From Paludibaculum sp. (GTDB taxonomy: Bacteria; Acidobacteriota; Terriglobia; Bryobacterales; Bryobacteraceae), in assembly GCA_029973955.1 (NCBI GenBank), contig JARKQJ010000194.1, forward strand, positions 1 through 64,000: 64,000 nucleotides of DNA, read 5' to 3'. A program made the position numbers and the translations under genes. The notes under the pieces were generated by a model, which searched no databases, was not told the DNA's origin, and was given only the letters and a program-made list of their open reading frames with translations. Positions 46,070 to 53,011 of the stretch are shown in pieces; position 1 is the stretch's first letter; each line of letters begins with the position of its first letter.

Positions 46070-47682
46070 TCCCGCGGTTCCTCCTTCTTGCGTCCGCCCT
46101 CCTGCTGCTCGCGCTGCTCGGCTTCTTCGTTTTTCCCGGCCACTCCTGGCTGCAGTCCGATACTCAGATCTATATCCCCATCCTCGAACGCCAGTTCGAT
46201 CACACCCTCTACGCCCACGACGAAATCGCCCTCCGCCCCCACGTCAAGTTCACCTTCTACGACGAGATCGCCGTCGGCCTCCGCCGCCTCACCGGCGCAC
46301 CTTTCCAGACCATCCTCCAAACCCAGCAGTTCCTCTTCCGCGCCGCCGGCATCGCCGGAGCCTACGCCATCGCACTCGCCCTCGGCCTGCCTGTCTCCGG
46401 AGCCCTGCTGGCAGCGGGCGTCTTCGCCGCCGGAGCCGTCATCAACGGCCCCGCCGTCCTCACCATGGAGTACGAACCCGTCCCCCGCGGCTTCGCCATC
46501 CTGATCATCTTCGCCGCCCTCGGCGCCGCCGTCCACCGCCGCTGGATGTGGGCCGGCCTCCTCGCCGTCCTCGCCACCCTCTACCATCCCACCACCACCG
46601 CCCCCTTCTGGCTTTGCCTCGTCCTCCACTGGCGCTTCGCGCACGACCGCCGCGAAGGCATCGCCCTCGAAGCCTCCATCGCCGCCGCTGCCGCCGGGCT
46701 CGTCCTCTTCGCCGGACTCCAGGCCTACGGCACTGACCGCCAGGTCTGGCTTGGCCAGATTCCTCCCGAGCTCGAACGCATCCAGAAGTTCCGCGGCGCC
46801 TACAACTGGGTCTCGCTCTGGCCCCGGGAATGGCTCTTCCAGTACCCGCTGCTCTTCGCCGCGGCCGTCCTCGCCTGGCGTCGAATCCGCCACTCCATCA
46901 CCCCCGAGGCCCGTTTCCTCACCCTCGCCCTCCCCATCTACGGCCTGGCCATGATCCCTTTGCAGTACGTCCTGCTCGACATCGGCAAGTGGATCCTCAT
47001 GCCGCAGTTCCAGCCCGCCCGCGCGGCCCTCTTCATCACCGCCCTCTCCAGCCTCCTCGCCATCGCCGCCGCCTGGCAGGCCGCCCGCGCCCGCCGCCTC
47101 TGGGAGGCAGCCGCCTGGTTCCTGCTTGTCTTTGCCATCCCCGTCAACGGCCTCGTCGCGCAGCTCTTCTACGAAGGCAACTGGCCGCGCATCGCCGTCA
47201 CCGTGCTCCTCGCCGCCCTCGCCACTGCTGCCACAATCTACCCGCGTGCGGCGTTCCCCGTTGCCCTCTCCGCCTTCTTCCTGATCCCCCGCCTGGCCGG
47301 CGTCAGCTACATCCCGCCGCTGCACTCACCCGAAATCGACGCTACCGCCGCCTGGGCGAAAGCGAATACCTCCCCCAGCGACATGTTCTTCTTCCCCGAT
47401 GTCGCCCGCGGCCTCCAGCCCGGCGTCTTCCGGGCCAACTCTCTCCGGGGCCTCTACGTCGACTGGAAATCCGGAGGCCAGGCCAACCTCCTCCGCGACT
47501 ACGGCTTCGAATGGTGGAAACGCTGGCAGGCCACCAACCAGGCCCGCCTCCCGCTCCGCCCGATGGAAGAGTACCGCCGCCTCGGCATCGACTACCTTGT
47601 CCTCCAGCCGCGCAACCTCCCCGCCGGCTCTACGCCCGTCTACCGCAACGCCGCCTGGGCCGTCCTCCACCTCAAGCCTTAG
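46066..47682 (+). CDS. Large polytopic membrane protein, GT-C-like
   Basis: The 538-residue protein starts at a GTG that overlaps the previous TGA. It has about eleven hydrophobic helices and a first loop 'FVFPGHSWLQSDTQIYIPILERQF', whose acidic residue and position are reminiscent of GT-C glycosyltransferases. A soluble C-terminal domain is present (about 420-538, 'TPPLHSPEIDATAAWAKANTSPSDMFFFPDVA'). I do not see a DKPP motif, so the assignment is structural only; it could be a DUF6798-like membrane protein. The frame opens earlier at 45940, but that stretch overlaps the TPR gene. It ends tail-to-tail with ribokinase by 4 nt. Confidence 0.72.
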   Translation: MIPRFLLLASALLLLALLGFFVFPGHSWLQSDTQIYIPILERQFDHTLYAHDEIALRPHVKFTFYDEIAVGLRRLTGAPFQTILQTQQFLFRAAGIAGAYAIALALGLPVSGALLAAGVFAAGAVINGPAVLTMEYEPVPRGFAILIIFAALGAAVHRRWMWAGLLAVLATLYHPTTTAPFWLCLVLHWRFAHDRREGIALEASIAAAAAGLVLFAGLQAYGTDRQVWLGQIPPELERIQKFRGAYNWVSLWPREWLFQYPLLFAAAVLAWRRIRHSITPEARFLTLALPIYGLAMIPLQYVLLDIGKWILMPQFQPARAALFITALSSLLAIAAAWQAARARRLWEAAAWFLLVFAIPVNGLVAQLFYEGNWPRIAVTVLLAALATAATIYPRAAFPVALSAFFLIPRLAGVSYIPPLHSPEIDATAAWAKANTSPSDMFFFPDVARGLQPGVFRANSLRGLYVDWKSGGQANLLRDYGFEWWKRWQATNQARLPLRPMEEYRRLGIDYLVLQPRNLPAGSTPVYRNAAWAVLHLKP

Positions 47683-48605
47683 GCCAGAAACTCCTCCACT
47701 TCCGCTCGCGACGGAATCGACGCCTGCGCCCCCAGCCGCGTCACCGAGATCGCCGCCGCCGCATTCGCAAACCGCAGCGCCGCCCGCATCTCCTGCCCCT
47801 CCGTCAACGCCACCGCCAGCGCGCCGTTGAACGTATCCCCGGCCGCGGTCGTGTCCACGGCCTGCACCCGGAATCCCTCCACCGCCATCTCACCGTCAGG
47901 CCCCGAATAGTAACAGCCCTGGTCGCCCAGTTTCACGATCACCGCCTTCGGACCCAAAGCCCGCAGCTCCCGCGCCATCTGAGCGGCTTCCGCAAACCCC
48001 ACCCGTTCCGGCGCGCGGCCCAGCAGAATGCAGGCCTCGCTCTCATTTGGCGTCAACAGATCCACCGCGCTCAGCACCTCGTCCGGCAGCGGACGCGCCG
48101 GCGCCGGATCCAGCACCGTCTCCGCCCCTGCCGCCCGCGCGGCTTTCAGCGCCGCCGCTACCGCTTCCAGCGGCGTCTCAAGCTGGAACAGCGCACACTT
48201 CGCCTCTTGATAAGCCTGCTTGCCTGATTCGATGTCCGCCGGCGTCAGTTCGCCGTTCGCCCCCGGCGCCACGACAATCGAATTCTGCCCCGCCTTCTCC
48301 ACCCAGATCAGCGCCACCCCGGTCGGCTCGCTGCGCGTGGCAATCACGTGGTTCACATCCACGCCCGCCGCCGCCAGGCTCGCCTTCAGGTGATCGGCGA
48401 ACGGATCGTGGCCCACTCGTCCCACCATCCGCACCGCGGTGTCCTGCGCCAGCCGCCCCGCCGCGCACGCCTGGTTGGCGCCTTTCCCGCCCGGGATCAT
48501 CTTGAACCCGGAGCCCATCGTCGTCTCGCCCGGCGCGGGCAGACGCTCCACCTGCACCACAAAATCCATGTTGAGCGAACCGGTAACTGTGACTGCGTGA
48601 CTCAT
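47679..48605 (-). CDS. rbsK: Ribokinase (PfkB family)
   Basis: The 308-residue sugar kinase phosphorylates ribose at O5. It has 'VTGSLNMDFVVQVERLPAPGETTMG' (6-30), the PfkB signature 'GGKGANQACAAGRL' (39-52), 'LDPAPARPLPDEVL', 'LLTPNESEACILLG', and the anion-hole/catalytic 'AVDTTAAGDTFNGALAVAL' with the base Asp near residue 251. The pattern GGKGANQA is specific for ribokinase within the PfkB family. The start could be ATG 48614 or 48605; neither has a ribosome-binding site, and 48605 matches the family N-terminus. No rbs transport genes are nearby. Confidence 0.9.
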   Translation of the reverse strand: MSHAVTVTGSLNMDFVVQVERLPAPGETTMGSGFKMIPGGKGANQACAAGRLAQDTAVRMVGRVGHDPFADHLKASLAAAGVDVNHVIATRSEPTGVALIWVEKAGQNSIVVAPGANGELTPADIESGKQAYQEAKCALFQLETPLEAVAAALKAARAAGAETVLDPAPARPLPDEVLSAVDLLTPNESEACILLGRAPERVGFAEAAQMARELRALGPKAVIVKLGDQGCYYSGPDGEMAVEGFRVQAVDTTAAGDTFNGALAVALTEGQEMRAALRFANAAAAISVTRLGAQASIPSRAEVEEFLA

Positions 48606-48655
48606 CGCAGCCATCTTATCGGAATGGCTTGGCTCCGTTGGGGCGTGGACCCGGC

Positions 48656-49246
48656 TTAGCCGTGCGCCAAATTGATGCCGAGGCTCTTCAGCTCATCGGC
48701 GTAGTAGCGCTTATGCAGGATGTCCCACTCTTCCGTGCCCTCCGGCACTTCTTTCTTCAGAGTGCGGATCTTCTGCCGCGCCGCCTTGTCGGCCTTGTCT
48801 TCGTTCAGCAGGATCTCCGAGATCACCTTCACCAGCTCCAGCCGAACGTCGTTCACGTCCTTCCGCAGCCGGCAATCGCGGGACTTCCTGAGCCCCGCCA
48901 CCAGCTTGTGCGATATCTCGTTGATCTTGTCCCGGCTCAGCTTCATCGCGTCGCCGGTGTCCCGTCCGCTGGCTCGCACGATCTTGCGCTGCGCCACCAA
49001 CTGGTTCTTGATCTTCCGGAACATCTCCGAGTAGCTGATCCCGTTGTTGGTCATGTACACGGAGTACTGTTCCAACAGGTCCCTCACCTCGTCGTTCAGC
49101 CGGTCCTCCACCGTCAGTTCATCGATGACGATGGTGTTGATCAGCTCGGAGATGGTGGTCGGATTGGAAATCTCAATGATGTTGCTATCCAGCCGATTCG
49201 GTAGCTGGCGGCTCAAGTAGGCAACGAACTCTTTGGCAATCAGCAT
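48656..49246 (-). CDS. DUF507 protein
   Basis: The 196-residue, mostly helical and charged protein shows the DUF507 family layout of two related halves. Both carry the 'D....D..V..ILE' type helix ('VEDRLNDEVRDLLEQYSVYM' at about 45-64, and 'RLELVKVISEILLNEDKADKAARQKIRTLKKEVPEGTEEWDILHKRYY' at about 134-181). The family is common in Acidobacteria, delta-proteobacteria and Aquificae, with no assigned function. No signal peptide is seen. It ends 51 nt upstream of ribokinase, in the same direction, and has a long 389-nt region upstream. Confidence 0.88.
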   Translation of the reverse strand: MLIAKEFVAYLSRQLPNRLDSNIIEISNPTTISELINTIVIDELTVEDRLNDEVRDLLEQYSVYMTNNGISYSEMFRKIKNQLVAQRKIVRASGRDTGDAMKLSRDKINEISHKLVAGLRKSRDCRLRKDVNDVRLELVKVISEILLNEDKADKAARQKIRTLKKEVPEGTEEWDILHKRYYADELKSLGINLAHG

Positions 49247-49353
49247 TTCCGGCGCCCAACTGCTCCCAGATGGGCCTAACTTTCAGAATAGGAAGGGCAG
49301 AAGGGGGTGTCAAATCATTCCACCTGCCGCCCTCCACGCACGCATCCTCATTT

Positions 49354-49373
49354 CGCCCGGCCGGGGCCGGGCG
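49354..49373. promoter_or_regulatory. Perfect 8-bp GC hairpin in the long divergent gap
   Basis: CGCCCGGC and GCCGGGCG are perfectly complementary around the loop CGGG. In an mRNA going either way it would be a very stable 5-prime leader structure. No T-run follows on either strand, so it is not a classical terminator. Confidence 0.4.
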
Positions 49374-49525
49374 CCGCATCCACCCAGCCCGCCCCGGGCG
49401 GCTCTCCCCGCCGCTGCGCGACCCCTTCCGGCGCCTCCCACGTCCCCGAAGCCCCCATCCGAGCCCGCCGCCCAGGGGAACCCCGGATCCCTCTCGCGCC
49501 CTCCTCACTTAGTACCCCCACGAAG

Positions 49526-49545
49526 ATTACGCATTACCGTAATGC
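49526..49545. promoter_or_regulatory. Palindromic operator candidate
   Basis: GCATTAC-C-GTAATGC (49531-49545) is a perfect 7-1-7 palindrome, and it overlaps ATTACG-N6-CGTAAT (49526-49543). This AT-rich island stands out in GC-rich DNA about 90 nt upstream of the secreted protein gene at 49636. It has the look of a dimeric regulator site. Confidence 0.4.
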
Positions 49546-49607
49546 CGCCGCTCTCCACCGGCGATGAACACCCTGAATCTGCAAATCGGTGCCGCCAGGT
49601 GCACCAC

Positions 49608-49637
49608 AAGGAGAGGTTCCATAAGGAGAGGTTCCAT
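49608..49637 (+). repeat. Perfect tandem 15-bp duplication spanning a ribosome-binding site
   Basis: AAGGAGAGGTTCCAT occurs twice back to back (49608-49622 and 49623-49637). The second copy supplies the ribosome-binding site and the first two bases of the ATG at 49636. In the first copy the corresponding triplet is ATA. Confidence 0.85.
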
Positions 49638-50124
49638 GCAATCTATGCGCTTGACTTTTCTGGTCTCCGCCCTGCTTGCCTGCGCCGCGCTGCCGGGCTG
49701 GGCGGAAGCCCCTAAGTCGTCGGCCACCGGCTCCGGGCTGCTGAAGACCCTGGACGCCTACGGCATGCCCGTCTATCGCACCTTCACGTTCAATGCGGTC
49801 ACACATCAGGACAACTCCACTTCCGGACATGTCCAGATCCAGAATCGCGAGACCGGCGTCACCACCCACATCAGGATCAACTGCCTTTATGTGACCAACG
49901 GCAAGGTCGCGCGCATGACCGGCGTCGTCGAGCGAACCACCGCCCCCGAGTGGGAGGGCTTGCCCGTCTGGGTGAAAGTCGTGGACAACGGCGAGGGCAA
50001 GAACGCGCCGCCAGACGAAATCACCCTCGTGTGGTTCTTCTACAGCGGCGCCCCCTCCTGCACGGACCCCTCCTGGGATGCGCCCACCGCCCCCATCGAA
50101 GGCGGCAACGTCCAGGTGCGCTAA
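49636..50124 (+). CDS. Small secreted protein of unknown function
   Basis: The 162-residue protein starts at ATG 49636 with an AAGGAGAGG ribosome-binding site; the frame opens at 49564, but the extra 24 residues would spoil the signal peptide (MRLTFLVSALLACAALPGWA). The mature part has a beta-rich stretch with 'TFTFNAVTHQDNSTSGHVQIQNRETGVTTHIRINCLYV' and a short 'APSCTDPSWD' segment; two Cys could form a disulfide. The end 'TAPIEGGNVQVR' closes a possible beta-sandwich. I do not recognise a family; the pattern resembles post-translational proteins secreted by acidobacteria for which no function is known. Confidence 0.68.
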   Translation: MQSMRLTFLVSALLACAALPGWAEAPKSSATGSGLLKTLDAYGMPVYRTFTFNAVTHQDNSTSGHVQIQNRETGVTTHIRINCLYVTNGKVARMTGVVERTTAPEWEGLPVWVKVVDNGEGKNAPPDEITLVWFFYSGAPSCTDPSWDAPTAPIEGGNVQVR

Positions 50125-50313
50125 GCACCACCCCGGCCAGCGTCACGACAGAGGGCGCTGGCCGCTGCCCTCGCCCGAACCAGGATCTGCGGCCCTCCCG
50201 CCCCACGCTCAACGGCTGCTCGCGTTGACGTAAGCTGGAATCGAGTCCGCCGCCTCCTCCTCACATTTCCAGAGCTCCACCCACGCGGAATTCCTCGCAG
50301 CATTCTGTCCCCC

Positions 50314-51663
50314 TCATCTCTCCTCCCGCAGCACTACCGTCACTTCCGCCTCCTTGACCTCTACACGCACCGACGCTTTCCCTCGGAACTCCACCGGCTT
50401 TCCTGATCTCAGGCTGGAATCACGTGCTTCCACCAGATAGGACTCGCCCACGTAAGCTCGCAGGATCAGCGTGCCGTCAGCGCCGGATGGCTCTCTCGAG
50501 TGGCCGCGCTCCTGGCCGCTCATGTTGTTGAGACTTACGTACGCGCCCCGATGCGGCGTGCCGTCCGGATTGAGGATCTTCACTCTCAACTGAGCTTCCA
50601 CCCGCGGTGGAGAAAGCTCCAGGTTCGCAGTTGCCTTCTGCCCCTCGGCGAGCCGAATCACCTCTGGCGTACCCGCCGGCTTGGAGCCGGAATAGTAGGT
50701 TGCACGGTGGACACTATCATCCCGGTAGGGCTCCGCATTGACGCCGACAACGAAGCCGCCACCAGGCAACGGCGCTAGCGTGTACCGTCCTCTCTCGTCG
50801 GTCTTCGCAACTTTCATCGGGAAGGATTCCATCTTGTTTTTCTCATCCAGCAGGAACCCTTGCACCTCCACCCCCGCGAGTGGGGTCCCTTTCGTGTCAG
50901 TAACCACTCCGCTGATGCCCCCATCCGCAAACAACGCCAAGTCCCACATGTAGCAGGAGCCCGCCGTCAATGTAATGCTCCCCCGCGGCTCTGAATCGTC
51001 TGGCACAATCGTGTGGGCCTGTTTGTTGAGAATCAGCCTGCCGGTCCACCGCCGGTTGAACTCCTCATCCGCCGCGAAACCGGGCTTCGAAACCTCCATC
51101 AGATAACGCCCTGGCTCCAGATCCCGCATGATGAACGCCCCCTGTGCTCCCGCCACTACCTGGTACTTTCTCTTCTCCGAAATCGCCGTCACCACCGCGC
51201 CTTCAATCCCCCGCTCATGCGAGTACCGGCCTGTACTCTTCAGCACATTTCCAACTAACTGCGGCGAACCGCCATGAAACTGATTCCGTAGCGCCTCCAA
51301 TCGGTGTTCATTCCCAGATACTTCAAAATTCGATGCGCACGCATTGGTCTGCAATTCCGCCCTTCCGGCCGCGCTTCTCGAGGCGAACACCACATAACGC
51401 TCTCCCGCTCTCAGTCGGTAGTGGCAACTACCGCCGGCGCTGCTATCCACCAGCACTTCCGTCCAAACCTCCGGCACGTTCTTCAACCGCTCTTCCACCA
51501 TTACCTTGGCCGGCCGCACGCCGAAGTGCTCGCCGCTGTCCACAATTACACGGCCCACAAATACCAACGTCTCCCCGCCAACGCTGCAAGGATTCGCCGA
51601 AGGAATGCACATACAGGCATATCCAGGCAAGATCACAGCCAACGCCGCGACGACAATCTTCAT
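50314..51663 (-). CDS. Secreted TIMP/NTR-like protein fused to carboxypeptidase-regulatory domains
   Basis: The 449-residue protein has a signal peptide ending about GYA (residue 16), after which the mature protein begins CMC. Cysteines at 17, 19, 26, 80 and 109, with 'FVGRVI', 'KNVPEVWTEVLV', 'CHYRLRAGERYVVFA' and 'LQTNAC', follow the layout of the N-domain of tissue inhibitors of metalloproteinases (positions 1, 3, 13, 70 and 99 in TIMPs). Carboxypeptidase-regulatory/Cna-B-like beta-sandwiches follow at about 140-205 ('RGIEGAVVTAISEKRKYQVVAG'), 250-330 ('GGISGVVTDTKGTPLAGVEVQGFLLD') and 355-449. Inhibition of a metalloprotease is only an inference; NTR-like folds also occur in other roles. 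A TAGAAT hexamer lies 6 nt before the ATG. Confidence 0.72.
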   Translation of the reverse strand: MKIVVAALAVILPGYACMCIPSANPCSVGGETLVFVGRVIVDSGEHFGVRPAKVMVEERLKNVPEVWTEVLVDSSAGGSCHYRLRAGERYVVFASRSAAGRAELQTNACASNFEVSGNEHRLEALRNQFHGGSPQLVGNVLKSTGRYSHERGIEGAVVTAISEKRKYQVVAGAQGAFIMRDLEPGRYLMEVSKPGFAADEEFNRRWTGRLILNKQAHTIVPDDSEPRGSITLTAGSCYMWDLALFADGGISGVVTDTKGTPLAGVEVQGFLLDEKNKMESFPMKVAKTDERGRYTLAPLPGGGFVVGVNAEPYRDDSVHRATYYSGSKPAGTPEVIRLAEGQKATANLELSPPRVEAQLRVKILNPDGTPHRGAYVSLNNMSGQERGHSREPSGADGTLILRAYVGESYLVEARDSSLRSGKPVEFRGKASVRVEVKEAEVTVVLREER

Positions 51664-51669
51664 GTCGCA

Positions 51670-51698
51670 ATTCTACGCCCGCGACGTTATTCTGTCTT
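51670..51698 (-). promoter_or_regulatory. Predicted promoter giving a leaderless mRNA
   Basis: On the minus strand: AAGACA, 17 nt, TAGAAT (51675-51670), then 6 nt to the ATG at 51663. There is no ribosome-binding site. It overlaps the region upstream of the Fpg/Nei gene on the plus strand. Confidence 0.45.
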
Positions 51699-51708
51699 CT
51701 GCATTCCC

Positions 51709-52578
51709 ATGCCCGAACTCCCCGACATCGAGCTCTACCTCGAAGCCCTCGACGCCCGCATCCGCAACGCCCGCCTCGAAAACCTCACCCTCAACTCCCC
51801 CTTCCTCCTCCGCTCCGTCCAACCACCCCTCTCCGCCGCCATCGGCCAGCCCATCACAGCCTTCCGCCGCATCGGCAAGCGCATCGCCCTCGGTTGCGCC
51901 AACGACACTTGGCTCGTCCTCCATCTCATGATCGCCGGCCGCCTCCACTGGAACCGCAAAGCCGGCCGCCCACTCGCCTCGTTCACCTTCTCCACCGGCA
52001 CCCTCCACCTCACCGAAGCCGGCTCCCAACATCGCGCCTCGCTCCACCTGGCCCAGGGCGAAGACGGCCTCCGCGCCCTCGACCCCGGCGGCCTCGAACC
52101 TCTCTCCTGTTCCCTGGAACAATTCGACGCCGCCCTCCGCCGCGAAAACCACACCCTCACACGCACTCTCACTGACCCCCATCTCTTCAGCGGCATCGGC
52201 AACGCCTTCTCCGACGAGATCCTCCATCACGCCCGCCTCTCCCCCGTCGCCCTCTCTCAGAAACTCTCCCCAGAAGACGCCACGCGCCTCTTCCATTCCA
52301 CACGGGATACCCTCACCACCTGGATCGATCGCCTCCGCACCCAGGCCGCCGGAGCCTTCCCTGAAAAAGTCACCGCCTTCCGCCCCGAAATGGCCGTCCA
52401 CGGCCGCTACAATCTCCCCTGCCCCGTCTGCGCCACCCCCGTCCAGCGCATCCGCTACGCTTCCAACGAAACCAACTACTGCCCCCGCTGCCAGACCTCC
52501 GGCCGCCTCCTCGCGGACCGCTCCCTCTCTCGCCTCCTCGGCGCGGACTGGCCCCGCTCCATCGACGAACTCGGATGA
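51709..52578 (+). CDS. Fpg/Nei-family DNA glycosylase
   Basis: This base-excision-repair enzyme removes oxidised bases and cuts the strand through its N-terminal Pro. After Met removal, the 289-residue protein starts PELPDIELYLEAL, so catalytic Pro2 and Glu3 are intact. The helix-two-turn-helix 'GIGNAFSDEILHHARLSP' (about 163-180) and the C-terminal zinc finger 'CPVCATP...NYCPRCQTSGR' (four Cys, about 242-268) are present. The Fpg-type 'IGNIYADE' is changed to 'IGNAFSDE', so Fpg or Nei specificity cannot be fixed. The frame extends upstream to 51304, antisense to the TIMP-like gene, and that part is not included. Confidence 0.9.
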   Translation: MPELPDIELYLEALDARIRNARLENLTLNSPFLLRSVQPPLSAAIGQPITAFRRIGKRIALGCANDTWLVLHLMIAGRLHWNRKAGRPLASFTFSTGTLHLTEAGSQHRASLHLAQGEDGLRALDPGGLEPLSCSLEQFDAALRRENHTLTRTLTDPHLFSGIGNAFSDEILHHARLSPVALSQKLSPEDATRLFHSTRDTLTTWIDRLRTQAAGAFPEKVTAFRPEMAVHGRYNLPCPVCATPVQRIRYASNETNYCPRCQTSGRLLADRSLSRLLGADWPRSIDELG

Positions 52579-52590
52579 TCCCGCCCGCCC

Positions 52591-52968
52591 CTACTTCTTC
52601 TTCGCCACAAACTCCGCGTTCGACGGTCCCGCGTCCCCGCCCTTTCTCTCCCGCTTGAACTTGATCTCGCCGCCCGCCACCTTACCCGTGAACGCCAGCG
52701 TCATCTTGTTCCCGCTGAACTCGATATACACGTTGAACACCACATCCTCCCCGCTCACCTTCCCGTCGCTGATCTCCCGCTGCCCGAACTGATTCTCCAT
52801 CGATCCCGTCAGCGCCTCGCCGGCCTGCTTGAAGACGAACGTCGTCTCCATCATGTTCCCGTCCCGGCCGGGCACCTGCGCCACCCAGGTCCCGGTTACA
52901 TCTGCCGCCAGAGCGCCGCTCGCCAGCAAAACCATGGTCACAACCACAACAAAGAGGTTCCGTGTCAT
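52591..52968 (-). CDS. Small secreted beta-rich protein
   Basis: The 125-residue product (start 52968; ATG 52980 is an alternative) has a signal peptide (MTRNLFVVVVTMVLLASGALA). A beta-rich domain follows: 'VTGTWVAQVPGRDGNMMETTFVFKQAGEALTGSMENQFGQREISDGKVSGEDVVFNV' split in short strands, then 'KMTLAFTGKVAGGEIKFKRER'. This is a recurrent acidobacterial secreted type, like a small lipocalin or OB-like barrel, with no known function. A basic tail (AEFVAKKK) ends it. It is convergent with the glycosylase gene and 43 nt downstream of the histidine kinase start in the other sense. Confidence 0.78.
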   Translation of the reverse strand: MTRNLFVVVVTMVLLASGALAADVTGTWVAQVPGRDGNMMETTFVFKQAGEALTGSMENQFGQREISDGKVSGEDVVFNVYIEFSGNKMTLAFTGKVAGGEIKFKRERKGGDAGPSNAEFVAKKK

Positions 52969-53011
52969 GGCTGTCATCATACGCCCGGCCTGTCTTCTTG
53001 GCGAGTCCCTT

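Larger units (their letters stand above)
49247..49635. other. 389-nt intergenic region with hairpin and palindrome, no gene seen
   Basis: This divergent gap between DUF507 (minus) and the secreted protein at 49636 (plus) holds no credible gene; the frames in it are Pro/Arg-rich. It contains a strong GC hairpin (49354-49373), a palindrome (49526-49545) and a duplicated ribosome-binding site (49608-49637), each listed separately. Confidence 0.6.

Noticed and set aside
46006..47325. 439-residue minus-strand frame
   Set aside because: It is a Gly/Glu/Asp-rich shadow of the polytopic membrane protein gene.
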